In this document: positions 1 through 5,794 of the stretch, in pieces | Layout: the number at the start of each line of letters is the position of its first letter | Position numbering within the stretch: position 1 is the first letter of the stretch | Assembly: GCA_021161495.1 (NCBI GenBank) | Contig: JAGHAO010000221.1 | Span: forward strand, 1-5,957 | Source: Caldisericaceae bacterium | GTDB lineage: Bacteria > Caldisericota > Caldisericia > Caldisericales > Caldisericaceae | DNA length: 5,957 nucleotides | Reading direction: 5' to 3' | Notes under the pieces: model-generated | Database searches by the model: none | Told to the model about the DNA's origin: nothing | What the model saw: the letters and a program-made list of their open reading frames with translations, nothing else | Made by a program: the position numbers and the translations under genes

Positions 1-488
1 AGCCTTGTAGGAGAAATTTCCTGTGCAGGCACGCCTCCCAATTGCTTCTTTTCAAAAACAACCGGTTTGTAGCCTAACCTTCTCAATTCGCGCGCACAGG
101 CAAGACCCGCAGGGCCTCCGCCTATAATTGCCACTTCTTCTTTATTTGCCTCGGGAAGCTCAAGATTCTCCGCAGGATCCGTATTGTCCGTAACGTACCT
201 GTGTAGTTCTCTTATTTTGATGGGAGAATCTATTTGAGCCCTTGTGCAGGCACTCTGACAGAAACTTTCTTCCGGGCAAACTCTTCCGCAAGACTCTATG
301 AGGGGATGGGCTTCCTCCAATATCTCCCTCGCGCCTTTCAAATTCCCGGTTCGTATTGACTGAATGAATTCCGGAATCGGAACATGTGCGGGACACGCTT
401 TTTCGCACGGAGCATCATAGCAGTAAAGACATCTTTCCGCTTCGATCAAAGCCTGTTCCTTACTTAACGTTTTCTCAATTTCTTCCAT
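1..488 (-). CDS. PreT/GltD-like [4Fe-4S] FAD/NAD(P) oxidoreductase subunit, N-terminal part (runs off left edge)
   Basis: The first 162 codons of a minus-strand gene are visible and the C-terminus lies outside the window. Seen: two cysteine clusters, CLYC-DAPC-KACP (Cys20, 23, 28, 32) and CGRVCP..FC..AC (Cys67, 71, 77, 81), then CTRA..D.PIKI..L.RYVTD. A Rossmann FAD-binding stretch follows, with GGGPAG at 123-128 and an acidic strand end (VVFEK), then GGVPAQEIS at 151-159. Known: this Fer4_20 plus pyridine-nucleotide oxidoreductase layout is shared by the glutamate synthase small subunit (GltD), dihydropyrimidine dehydrogenase and E. coli PreT. The DAPC/ACPA, RVCP and CTRA..D.PI signatures look closest to PreT. 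Such proteins pass electrons between NAD(P)H and a partner via FAD and Fe-S clusters in the cytosol. A preA-like partner would lie beyond the left edge and cannot be seen. The ATG at 488 is set by the Shine-Dalgarno AAGGGGTG (500-493). The gene has its own strong promoter. Substrate is unknown; a GltD-like or electron-bifurcating role is possible. Confidence 0.85.
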   Translation of the reverse strand, partial: MEEIEKTLSKEQALIEAERCLYCYDAPCEKACPAHVPIPEFIQSIRTGNLKGAREILEEAHPLIESCGRVCPEESFCQSACTRAQIDSPIKIRELHRYVTDNTDPAENLELPEANKEEVAIIGGGPAGLACARELRRLGYKPVVFEKKQLGGVPAQEISPTR

Positions 489-516
489 GGCTCACCCCTT
501 TCTTATCTTTTCTTTG

Positions 517-542
517 GTTTTAATTATAACCGTTATTAAAAC
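517..542. promoter_or_regulatory. Inverted repeat over the -10 element: candidate operator
   Basis: GTTTTAAT (517-524) and ATTAAAAC (535-542) form a perfect 8-bp inverted repeat with a 10-bp spacer. Nested and slightly offset is a second dyad, ATAAC-C-GTTAT (526-536). Both overlap the TATAAT box and the predicted transcription start of the promoter for the PreT-like gene, where a bound dimeric repressor would block RNA polymerase. The regulator is not identifiable from the sequence. AT-rich dyads can arise by chance, so the operator call is an inference. Confidence 0.4.
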
Positions 543-551
543 AGGTGTCAA
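523..551 (-). promoter_or_regulatory. Full-consensus sigma-70/SigA-type promoter of the PreT-like gene
   Basis: Read on the minus strand, TTGACA (551-546) and TATAAT (528-523) are separated by exactly 17 bp, so all 12 consensus positions match. The predicted start is near 516-517. That leaves a leader of about 28 nt before the ATG at 488, with AAGGGGTG as ribosome binding site. The perfect match suggests high intrinsic strength, so control would probably come from repression. Overlapping inverted repeats are recorded separately. Confidence 0.85.
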
Positions 552-668
552 GCACAAAATTGCTCGGCAAAACCCGTTCGGAATTTTTGATGGTGATAAA
601 ATTACGAGTGAGTCGTTATTCACATTATATGAAGTAAGGGAATGAAAAATTTCTTATGAAAAAAATAA

Positions 669-1343
669 TTAAAAATCTTTCGGAGATAGGACAATTACAA
701 CTTCGCCTTTTAATTGCGAATCTCCAAGTTTTTCCAAAAGTTCCTCAGCAGTTCCTCTCAAAACCTCTTCGTGAATTTTGGTTATTTCCCTTGCTATTGC
801 AACCTTTCTTTCTTTTCCCATTGCCTCGATAACATTTTCAAGAAAAGTTTTTACCCTAAACGGGGATTCATAGAAAATAACGGGCCCGGGAAAATCCTCG
901 AAACTCTTTATAATCTTCACCCTTTTTCCCTTTTTGCGTGGCAAAAATCCGTAAAAGGCAAAATGAGCGGGAGGAAACCCGGATAAAAGAAGAGCCGTGA
1001 CAAAAGCGGTAGGCCCGGGCAAAACCTCAATGTGAATTCCCAAATCGATTGCACTCTTTATAAGTTTATACCCAGGATCCGAAATCCCGGGAGTTCCGGC
1101 ATCCGTAACAAGAGCGACATTTTTGCCGTTTTTCAACTCCCTCAAAAGAAATTCCGATTTTCCTTCCGGTGAATAGCTGTGAAAACTGACAAGTTTAGTT
1201 TTGATTGAATATTTGTTAAACAAAATACGGGTTTTCCTCGTATCTTCCGCAGCCACAATATCTGCGTTTCTAAGAACAAGAATAACCCGTATTGTGATAT
1301 CTTTAAGGTTCCCTATCGGCGTAGGACACACGTAAAGTGCCAT
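669..1343 (-). CDS. rsmI: 16S rRNA (cytidine1402-2'-O)-methyltransferase RsmI
   Basis: RsmI uses S-adenosylmethionine to methylate the 2'-hydroxyl of C1402 in the decoding centre of 16S rRNA, which tunes P-site decoding fidelity. Family motifs seen in order: PTPIGNL (7-13), EDTRKT (33-38), the glycine-rich DAGTPGISDPG (81-91), PGPTA (109-113), FYESPFR (158-163), AREITK-HEE (184-193) and KGE (212-214). These define a complete tetrapyrrole-methylase-fold enzyme. At 224 residues it lacks the extra C-terminal segment of longer homologues; E. coli RsmI is about 286. The ATG at 1343 lies one base after the infB stop (TAA-A-ATG) and has only a weak Shine-Dalgarno (AGG within ACAGGCC). Translation is therefore probably coupled to infB termination, and no promoter is seen in front of it. 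It is the last gene of the rimP operon. The family call is firm; activity at C1402 is inferred from the family. Confidence 0.95.
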   Translation of the reverse strand: MALYVCPTPIGNLKDITIRVILVLRNADIVAAEDTRKTRILFNKYSIKTKLVSFHSYSPEGKSEFLLRELKNGKNVALVTDAGTPGISDPGYKLIKSAIDLGIHIEVLPGPTAFVTALLLSGFPPAHFAFYGFLPRKKGKRVKIIKSFEDFPGPVIFYESPFRVKTFLENVIEAMGKERKVAIAREITKIHEEVLRGTAEELLEKLGDSQLKGEVVIVLSPKDF

Positions 1344-1344
1344 T

Positions 1345-3249
1345 TTAGGCCTGTTGTTCTTCGGTTGTTGTCACTTCAATTTCGTCATTAACCTTAATAT
1401 CATTAAAGTTCTTTAAGCCAACACCACACTCATAACCTTTCAGAACTTCTTTAACATCCTGTTTGAACCTCTTTAACGACGCTATCTCGGTTGAATAAAC
1501 CACCACATTGTTTCTGAGCACTTTCGCTTTGTATCCCCTCACTATTTTGCCCTCTGTCACAAGGCAACCTGCAACTGTTCCCACACCGGAAACTTTAAAC
1601 ACTTTTTTAACAAGCGCTCTACCGACAACAATTTCTTTTTTCTCCGCAACAACCATTCCCTTGAGAAGTGCTTCAAGTGCATCGGTTAATTCGAAAATAA
1701 TATCATATGTTTTTATCGTTACTCCCCTTGCTTTGGCTTCTTTTTTTGCCTCGGTCGTGGGCCTTACACCGAACCCGAGAATAATTGCACCGGACGCATC
1801 GGCAAGCAAAATATCACTCTTTACAATACCTCCAATTCCTTCGTGTATGATTTCCACCGGTATGGGAGACTTTATTTCTTTTATCGCATGCTTTACAGCT
1901 TCAAGAGAGCCCTGCGTTCCGGTTTTAAGGATGAGCAGGAGTTTTTTCATTTCTTTTTCCTGCATTTCTCTAAACAAATCTTCAATCGTTTTCGGTCCGG
2001 ATCGTTCTTTCATTTTTTGGAGGCGTTTTTCCTCTTCGATCCTCTTCATTTCCTCCTTCGCTTCGGACGCATTTTTAAACGCATAGAAAATTTCACCCGC
2101 TTTCGGTACATCGGGAAGCCCGGCGACCTCCACGGCGGAAACAGCAGGTGCCTCTTTTACTCTTTTACCGGAAGCATCCGTAAGGAATCTTACCTTTCCC
2201 ACGACATCTCCCGCACGAATATAGTCACCTGCTCTGAGAGTTCCCGTTTGCACTATAACCGTTGCAAGCGGGCCTATGTTTTTATCCATTTTGGATTCAA
2301 TAACAGTTCCGGAACAGGTTGTTTTGGGATCCGTCTTCAATTCGAGAAGTTCCGCCTGAAGATTAATCATTTCAAGTAAATCTTCCACACCTTGCCCCGT
2401 TTTTGCAGAAACCGGCACGTAAATTGTAGAGCCTCCCCACTCTTCGGGTAAAAGGCCTCTGTCGGCAAGTTGCTGTTTGACCCTTTCCGGGTCTGCATTG
2501 GGCCGGTCTATTTTGTTTATTGCAACGATTATCGGAACGTTCGCTGCACGTGCATGATCTATCGACTCGATTGTCTGTTCCTTAACTCCCTCGTCTGCCG
2601 CAACAACCAGAATAACAATATCCGTAACAATGGAACCTCTCAGCCTCATTTCGGTAAATGCTTCGTGCCCCGGAGTATCTATGAATATTATTTTCTTACC
2701 GTTATACTCCACAATGGAAGCACCGATTGCCTGAGTAATTCTTCCCTTTTCCCTCTCGGCAACGGAAGTTCTTCGTATTGTATCAAGCAGAGTTGTTTTA
2801 CCGTGGTCAACATGCCCCATTACCGTAACAACAGGAGCACGCGGGACAAATCTTTTAATGAATTCTTCGTTCTTAAATTCCGGAACATCCAATCCCATTT
2901 CCGCAGCAAGATAATGAACTTCGACTTTTGAAAGCTTACGGTTCGGTTTATATGGAAGCCCTAATTTCATAATAGTTTCCCTTACGGCTCGTTCTGATAC
3001 GTTAAACCTTTTCGCAAATTCCTCTATGGAGATATTGCCTTGAATTCTTTGGCTTTTCTTTTCGTTCTCCTCCTGGGTTTTACGCATATCTTTGACGTAT
3101 TCTTCGACAAGGTTCGCAGTCTCGGAATCAAGCATCGAAAGATTACCCTTGTCTTTGATTCCCAACTCCTCCAAGATGGAAACCATCTTCGGAGATTTCA
3201 AGCCGAGTTTCTTTGCAAGTTGGTAAACTCGTATTTTGTTCTTACTCAT
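1345..3249 (-). CDS. infB: Translation initiation factor IF-2
   Basis: IF-2 is the GTPase that delivers fMet-tRNA to the 30S subunit and promotes 50S joining. Visible layout (634 aa from the ATG): two small IF2_N modules (about 3-55 and 72-125) joined by a short charged linker, then the G domain from about 138. G1 is GHVDHGKT (145-152), G3 DTPGH (191-195), G4 NKID (245-248) and G5 SAK (281-283). Domain II, a charged helix (about 394-440), domain III and the tRNA-binding C2 domain follow, with ECGVGL.NFNDIKV near the end (607-620). It is short beside E. coli IF-2 (890 aa) because the N-terminal linker is minimal. Switch I reads GRITQAIGA (169-177), whereas the usual form is GGITQHIGA. An in-frame GTG at 3258 exists, but the Shine-Dalgarno (AGGTGAT, 3260-3254) fits the ATG at 3249, which overlaps the nusA stop by 8 nt (ATGAGTAA). 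Confidence 0.97.
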   Translation of the reverse strand: MSKNKIRVYQLAKKLGLKSPKMVSILEELGIKDKGNLSMLDSETANLVEEYVKDMRKTQEENEKKSQRIQGNISIEEFAKRFNVSERAVRETIMKLGLPYKPNRKLSKVEVHYLAAEMGLDVPEFKNEEFIKRFVPRAPVVTVMGHVDHGKTTLLDTIRRTSVAEREKGRITQAIGASIVEYNGKKIIFIDTPGHEAFTEMRLRGSIVTDIVILVVAADEGVKEQTIESIDHARAANVPIIVAINKIDRPNADPERVKQQLADRGLLPEEWGGSTIYVPVSAKTGQGVEDLLEMINLQAELLELKTDPKTTCSGTVIESKMDKNIGPLATVIVQTGTLRAGDYIRAGDVVGKVRFLTDASGKRVKEAPAVSAVEVAGLPDVPKAGEIFYAFKNASEAKEEMKRIEEEKRLQKMKERSGPKTIEDLFREMQEKEMKKLLLILKTGTQGSLEAVKHAIKEIKSPIPVEIIHEGIGGIVKSDILLADASGAIILGFGVRPTTEAKKEAKARGVTIKTYDIIFELTDALEALLKGMVVAEKKEIVVGRALVKKVFKVSGVGTVAGCLVTEGKIVRGYKAKVLRNNVVVYSTEIASLKRFKQDVKEVLKGYECGVGLKNFNDIKVNDEIEVTTTEEQQA

Positions 3250-4288
3250 TACTATCACCTTCCTCTTTTAACTCAATTAGGTGTATATTGTATCCCGTAA
3301 GTTTTGATGCAAGGGAAACATTTACTCCTCCGCTACCCAAAGCAGTGGGGTAGTTTTTCTTACTCACATACACATTTGCCTCGTTAGTTCCTTTGACTAA
3401 CTCAACTCTTTCGATTTTTGCCGGGCTCATCGCATTCTCTATGTAAATTTCGGGATCGCTATTGTATCTGATAACGTCTATCCTCTCATGGTTTAACGCT
3501 CTTGAAACAGCATTTATTCTCGAACCTTTGGCACCTATGCAGGCCCCTACGGGATCAACACGTAAATCTTTGGTTGCAACAGCCACTTTGGATCGTAACC
3601 CGGGAGAACGAACAACACCTTTTATTTCAACAATGCCCTGCTGTATCTCCGGCACTTCCATACTTAAAAGGGCAACCAAAAACTCCGGGCAAGCTCTGGA
3701 AAGTATTACGACGGGCCCTCTATCGGATTTTTTAACTTCCTTTATATATGCTTTTATAAGTTTTCCTCTCCGTAACGGTTCGCCAGGGATTGCTTCCTCC
3801 TGAGGAATAATCCCTTCTATGTTGTAAGGGTCAATATTAACTCCAACATCCCCCCTACCTCTTCTTCGCGTTACTTTACCGGTAATAACATCTCCCACTT
3901 TACCCGAAAATTCCTGGAAAGCAATTTCTCGCTTCTTTTCCAATATTCTTTGCTGGAAAACTTGTTTTGCCACCCTTATTGCGGTAGAAGATAAATCCTT
4001 TATCGGCACCTCTATCAGAATCTTTTCTCCGACAATAGGGTTTTCAGTGAAATTTTTCGCTTCCTCCACGCTAATTTCCAAGGTAGGGTTTTTCACCTGC
4101 TCAACTATTTTCTTTTCTGCATAGAGTTTCACTTCTCCTTTGGACATATTTACCTTTACAATAGAATTATGTTCACCAAAAGTTTTTCTGTAAGCGGTTT
4201 CCAACGTCGCTTTTATAACTTCCACAACATATTCTTTGGGAATGCCTTCTTCCCTCTCCATATTTCTTATTACATCGATATCAATCAT
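3242..4288 (-). CDS. nusA: Transcription termination/antitermination factor NusA
   Basis: NusA binds RNA polymerase and nascent RNA and modulates pausing, intrinsic termination and rRNA antitermination. Visible layout (348 aa): an N-terminal polymerase-binding domain (about 1-125) including ETAYRKTFG, an S1 RNA-binding domain (about 131-198, ending VVILSRA), KH1 with VDPVGACIGAKGSRI (244-258), and KH2 with ALGSGGVN (316-323) and LASKLTGYNI (326-335). There are no acidic C-terminal repeats such as those of E. coli NusA (495 aa), which matches the short form of many Gram-positive and thermophilic bacteria. The KH2 GXXG loop is GSGG rather than the usual GKGG. The start overlaps the rimP stop by 4 nt (ATGA). 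A strong GGGAGGCGG ribosome binding site lies in the last rimP codons, and the stop overlaps the infB start. Coupling with both neighbours is likely. Confidence 0.97.
   Translation of the reverse strand: MIDIDVIRNMEREEGIPKEYVVEVIKATLETAYRKTFGEHNSIVKVNMSKGEVKLYAEKKIVEQVKNPTLEISVEEAKNFTENPIVGEKILIEVPIKDLSSTAIRVAKQVFQQRILEKKREIAFQEFSGKVGDVITGKVTRRRGRGDVGVNIDPYNIEGIIPQEEAIPGEPLRRGKLIKAYIKEVKKSDRGPVVILSRACPEFLVALLSMEVPEIQQGIVEIKGVVRSPGLRSKVAVATKDLRVDPVGACIGAKGSRINAVSRALNHERIDVIRYNSDPEIYIENAMSPAKIERVELVKGTNEANVYVSKKNYPTALGSGGVNVSLASKLTGYNIHLIELKEEGDSNE
3254..3264 (-). promoter_or_regulatory. Ribosome binding site that decides the infB start
   Basis: Read on the minus strand, AGGAAGGTGAT carries AGGTGAT, a seven-base complement to the AUCACCU of the 16S rRNA 3' end. 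Eight nucleotides separate its AAGG core from the ATG at 3249. The alternative GTG at 3258 lies inside this element and could not use it. The site sits entirely within the last codons of nusA. Confidence 0.7.
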
Positions 4289-4737
4289 TTTTTACCGCCT
4301 CCCTTTTCGAATAATTTGTCCCACAACCTGACAGAGGCAATCCTTTTGAGGCTTATTCTGTCAGTTCCCTTCTCATTTTTTACGAACAAGAATTCACCGT
4401 CCGTCCCGTCTAAAATCCCGGTTTCGGTAATCATCTTTTCATCTTCCAATACGGATATTTTCACTAATTTGCCTTTAAAAATGGTCAGTTCTTTTTCGGA
4501 TTTCAAAATACGATCCATTCCGGGAGAGGAAAGACTGATTGAGTAAATACCTTCCAATCCGGCTTCGGCAAGTTTTACTTGTATTTCACGTGTAACGGCT
4601 TCCAACTCGCCTATGTTAACATCGTGAGACGGCGAATAAAGCACCGCTTCAATGTTATCTTTCTTTATGCCAATTTCCACAACCAAAAGGCCGTATTTGT
4701 TAGCGCTTTTTTTAACTATTTCCTTTATCTTTTCCAT
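4285..4737 (-). CDS. rimP: Ribosome maturation factor RimP
   Basis: RimP is needed for 30S subunit maturation and acts early in assembly around the 3' domain and central pseudoknot region. The 150-aa product has the usual length. Its N-terminal alpha/beta domain ends in the family signature SLSSPGMDRILKSEKEL (68-84). A C-terminal SH3-like barrel follows (about 86-142; TGILDGTDGEFLFV, then ISLKRIASVRL). It is the first gene of the operon and ends in the ATGA overlap with nusA, the classic rimP-nusA pairing. The ATG at 4737 is supported by GGAGAG (4748-4743) five bases upstream; the other nearby ATG at 4750 is out of frame. The C-terminus ends in a Gly/Lys tail whose codons double as the nusA ribosome binding site. 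A terminator-like hairpin lies in its leader. Confidence 0.95.
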   Translation of the reverse strand: MEKIKEIVKKSANKYGLLVVEIGIKKDNIEAVLYSPSHDVNIGELEAVTREIQVKLAEAGLEGIYSISLSSPGMDRILKSEKELTIFKGKLVKISVLEDEKMITETGILDGTDGEFLFVKNEKGTDRISLKRIASVRLWDKLFEKGGGKK

Positions 4738-4751
4738 AATTTCTCTCCATT

Positions 4752-4786
4752 AAAACAAAAAGTGGGCAAACTTCATTCCCACTTCT
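4752..4786 (-). terminator. Intrinsic-terminator-like hairpin in the rimP leader (candidate attenuator)
   Basis: On the minus strand, AAGTGGG (4784-4778) pairs perfectly with CCCACTT (4766-4760) across an 11-nt loop. A G-U and an A-U pair at the base extend the stem to 9 bp. It is followed directly by a T-rich tract (TTTTTGTTTT, broken once by G). The plus-strand reading has no U-tract after the stem, so it is directional toward rimP. It lies only a few bases upstream of the rimP ribosome binding site and after the predicted promoter. It would therefore stop transcripts before rimP-nusA-infB-rsmI unless read through. Confidence 0.6.
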
Positions 4787-4805
4787 GCAAATTAACTTTT
4801 TCTAT

Positions 4806-4833
4806 ATTGTAAATGAAAAAGCAAATTTTGCAA
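4806..4833 (-). promoter_or_regulatory. Predicted sigma-70-type promoter of the rimP operon
   Basis: On the minus strand, TTGCAA (4833-4828, 4 of 6 to the -35 consensus) lies 16 bp upstream of TACAAT (4811-4806, 5 of 6 to the -10 consensus). The start is predicted near 4799, upstream of the leader hairpin. The -35 lies in a GCAAA-T-TTTGC dyad (4821-4831) extended by a second GCAAAT. This is the best candidate in the interval, but it is not a strong match and is an inference. Confidence 0.45.
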
Positions 4834-4849
4834 ATCATAATTTAGGTGT

Positions 4850-4877
4850 GGAACTTTTCCCGTTCCTTTTTATCTAA
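4850..4877 (+). promoter_or_regulatory. Predicted ECF (RpoE-like) sigma promoter of the DUF4349 gene
   Basis: GGAACTT (4850-4856) and TCTAA (4873-4877) are separated by 16 bp. This resembles the known E. coli sigma-E consensus (GGAACTT, about 16 bp, TC-rich -10). The same extended motif, TGGAACTTTT-N11-TTATCTAA, recurs with identical spacing in front of the next gene (5794-5822), although the spacer bases differ. A start near 4883 leaves a leader of about 20 nt with GGAGGT. No acceptable sigma-70 -10/-35 pair fits here. Confidence 0.7.
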
Positions 4878-4902
4878 GTAGAAAAATAGAGGAGGTAACA
4901 AT

Positions 4903-5793
4903 ATGAAAAATTTTATGAAATCGAAATTTGGTAAGATCTCGGCAATTTTAGTCTTGGTTGCAATTATTTTTTCGGGCATTTATGCCACAAAAAACATACG
5001 AAAAGTTTCGTTCCAAGGGGCGTCTTCCCGCAAGATAGGAAGCGGATATCAGATTAGTGATAAAAATGCAGTGAAGTTCAATCCGGTTGTTCAAGACAAA
5101 GGAAACGAACTTTCGAATGAGACGTTTCAGCCGAATGCGGAAAAAGTTATTCGACGTGCGGAAATTTCGATAAAAATTGAAAAGGAAAGTTTTATGTCGG
5201 TGTTTGACAAAATAAATTCTTCGGCAAAGTTATTCGCAGGTTACATAAAAGATGCAAATTACTCGGAAAACAAAAACGGAACAACCGGATACATAACAGT
5301 ATTGGTTCCTTCCGATAAACTGAACGAATTCGTACAATACCTTAAAACAATTGGCAAAACAGAAAGTTTTAGGTTGAGCAGCGAAGACAAAAGCGGGGAA
5401 TATTTCGATCTCGAAGGAAGGCTTAAAATTTTGAAATCTCAGAGAGACCTTCTTATTTCATGGCTTGGCAAAGCAAAATCAGTAAATGATATGCTGAATA
5501 TTCGAAGAAATTTGGAAGATGTGGAAGAAGAGATAGAACAAATCGAAGGAAGAATAAAATACATCGATTTTCACACAAAATACTCCGAAGTTTACATTAT
5601 ATTAAATAAAAATTCTTCACCCGGGACAAATTCTCCGATAATCGGTCTCTTGAAAGAATCGGCAAACAGAATCCTGAAATCTCTTTTATACTCGCTTGTG
5701 TGGCTGGTTATAATATTAATGTGGATCATACCGTACGGACTAATTGCATATCTTGCATACGTGATTTTCCGAAAGAAAATAAAAAATGCATAA
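4903..5793 (+). CDS. DUF4349-domain membrane protein
   Basis: A 296-aa protein of unknown biochemical role. Seen: a positively charged start followed by a hydrophobic segment (about 11-28), which is a signal anchor or uncleaved signal peptide. A polar linker leads to the DUF4349 core from about 80: VIRRAEISIKIEK (82-94), VLVPSDKLNEFVQYLKTIGK (133-152), then S-EDKSGEYFDLEGRLK (160-174). A heptad-rich, probably coiled-coil region with LEDVEEEIEQIEGRIKYID (204-222) follows, then a C-terminal hydrophobic hairpin or helix (about 259-289) and a basic tail. The core probably faces outside, held by membrane segments at both ends. Known (recollection): DUF4349 domains are often found near ECF sigma factor genes or in proteins with anti-sigma zinc-finger domains. 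No such zinc-finger motif is visible here. ATG 4903 is supported by GGAGGT (4891-4896) with 6-nt spacing; ATG 4915 is less well placed. The upstream ECF-like promoter suggests envelope-stress control. Confidence 0.85.
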   Translation: MKNFMKSKFGKISAILVLVAIIFSGIYATKNIRKVSFQGASSRKIGSGYQISDKNAVKFNPVVQDKGNELSNETFQPNAEKVIRRAEISIKIEKESFMSVFDKINSSAKLFAGYIKDANYSENKNGTTGYITVLVPSDKLNEFVQYLKTIGKTESFRLSSEDKSGEYFDLEGRLKILKSQRDLLISWLGKAKSVNDMLNIRRNLEDVEEEIEQIEGRIKYIDFHTKYSEVYIILNKNSSPGTNSPIIGLLKESANRILKSLLYSLVWLVIILMWIIPYGLIAYLAYVIFRKKIKNA

Positions 5794-5794
5794 T

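Larger units (their letters stand above)
489..668. other. Intergenic region between rsmI and the PreT-like gene; no gene
   Basis: This 180-bp stretch holds the consensus promoter and candidate operator of the PreT-like gene near its left end. An imperfect dyad lies at 555-589 (CAAAATT and AATTTTTG arms, with an inner CGG/CCG pairing). It could form a weak hairpin in the rsmI readthrough transcript but has no uridine tract on the minus strand, so it is not a convincing terminator. No strong rsmI terminator is visible. The part from about 590 to 668 is AT-rich with no recognisable gene or RNA. Confidence 0.5.

Noticed and set aside
160..408. Minus-strand open frame of 82 codons
   Set aside because: It is out of frame with the PreT-like gene that covers the same bases and shows cysteine-cluster and Rossmann motifs; no family resemblance or ribosome binding site.
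555..589. Imperfect hairpin downstream of rsmI
   Set aside because: The arms need a bulge and a large internal loop, and no U-tract follows on the minus strand; mentioned only as part of the intergenic description.
652..669. Short ATG frame resembling the first codons of the DUF4349 gene
   Set aside because: It stops after five codons, lacks the ECF promoter motif upstream, and the likeness is only A/T-rich sequence; probably chance.
652..687. Possible rsmI terminator (ATCT/AGAT stem followed by T-rich sequence)
   Set aside because: Only four A-U-rich base pairs within the last codons of rsmI; too weak to call an intrinsic terminator.
714..986. Plus-strand open frame opposite rsmI
   Set aside because: Antisense to conserved RsmI motifs, with no independent support.
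1508..2931. Long plus-strand open frames opposite infB
   Set aside because: They are antisense to a clearly conserved IF-2, have low-complexity Phe/Ser-rich products typical of antisense frames, and lack ribosome binding sites.
3250..3258. GTG start for infB at 3258
   Set aside because: The ribosome binding site overlaps this codon, while the ATG at 3249 has ideal spacing and the conserved N-terminus begins there.
3040..4812. Plus-strand open frames opposite infB, nusA and rimP
   Set aside because: Same reasoning: mirror frames of confidently identified genes, with no recognisable domains.
4738..4902. tRNA-fMet (metY) upstream of rimP as in E. coli
   Set aside because: No cloverleaf or T-loop sequence is present in the 165-bp interval.
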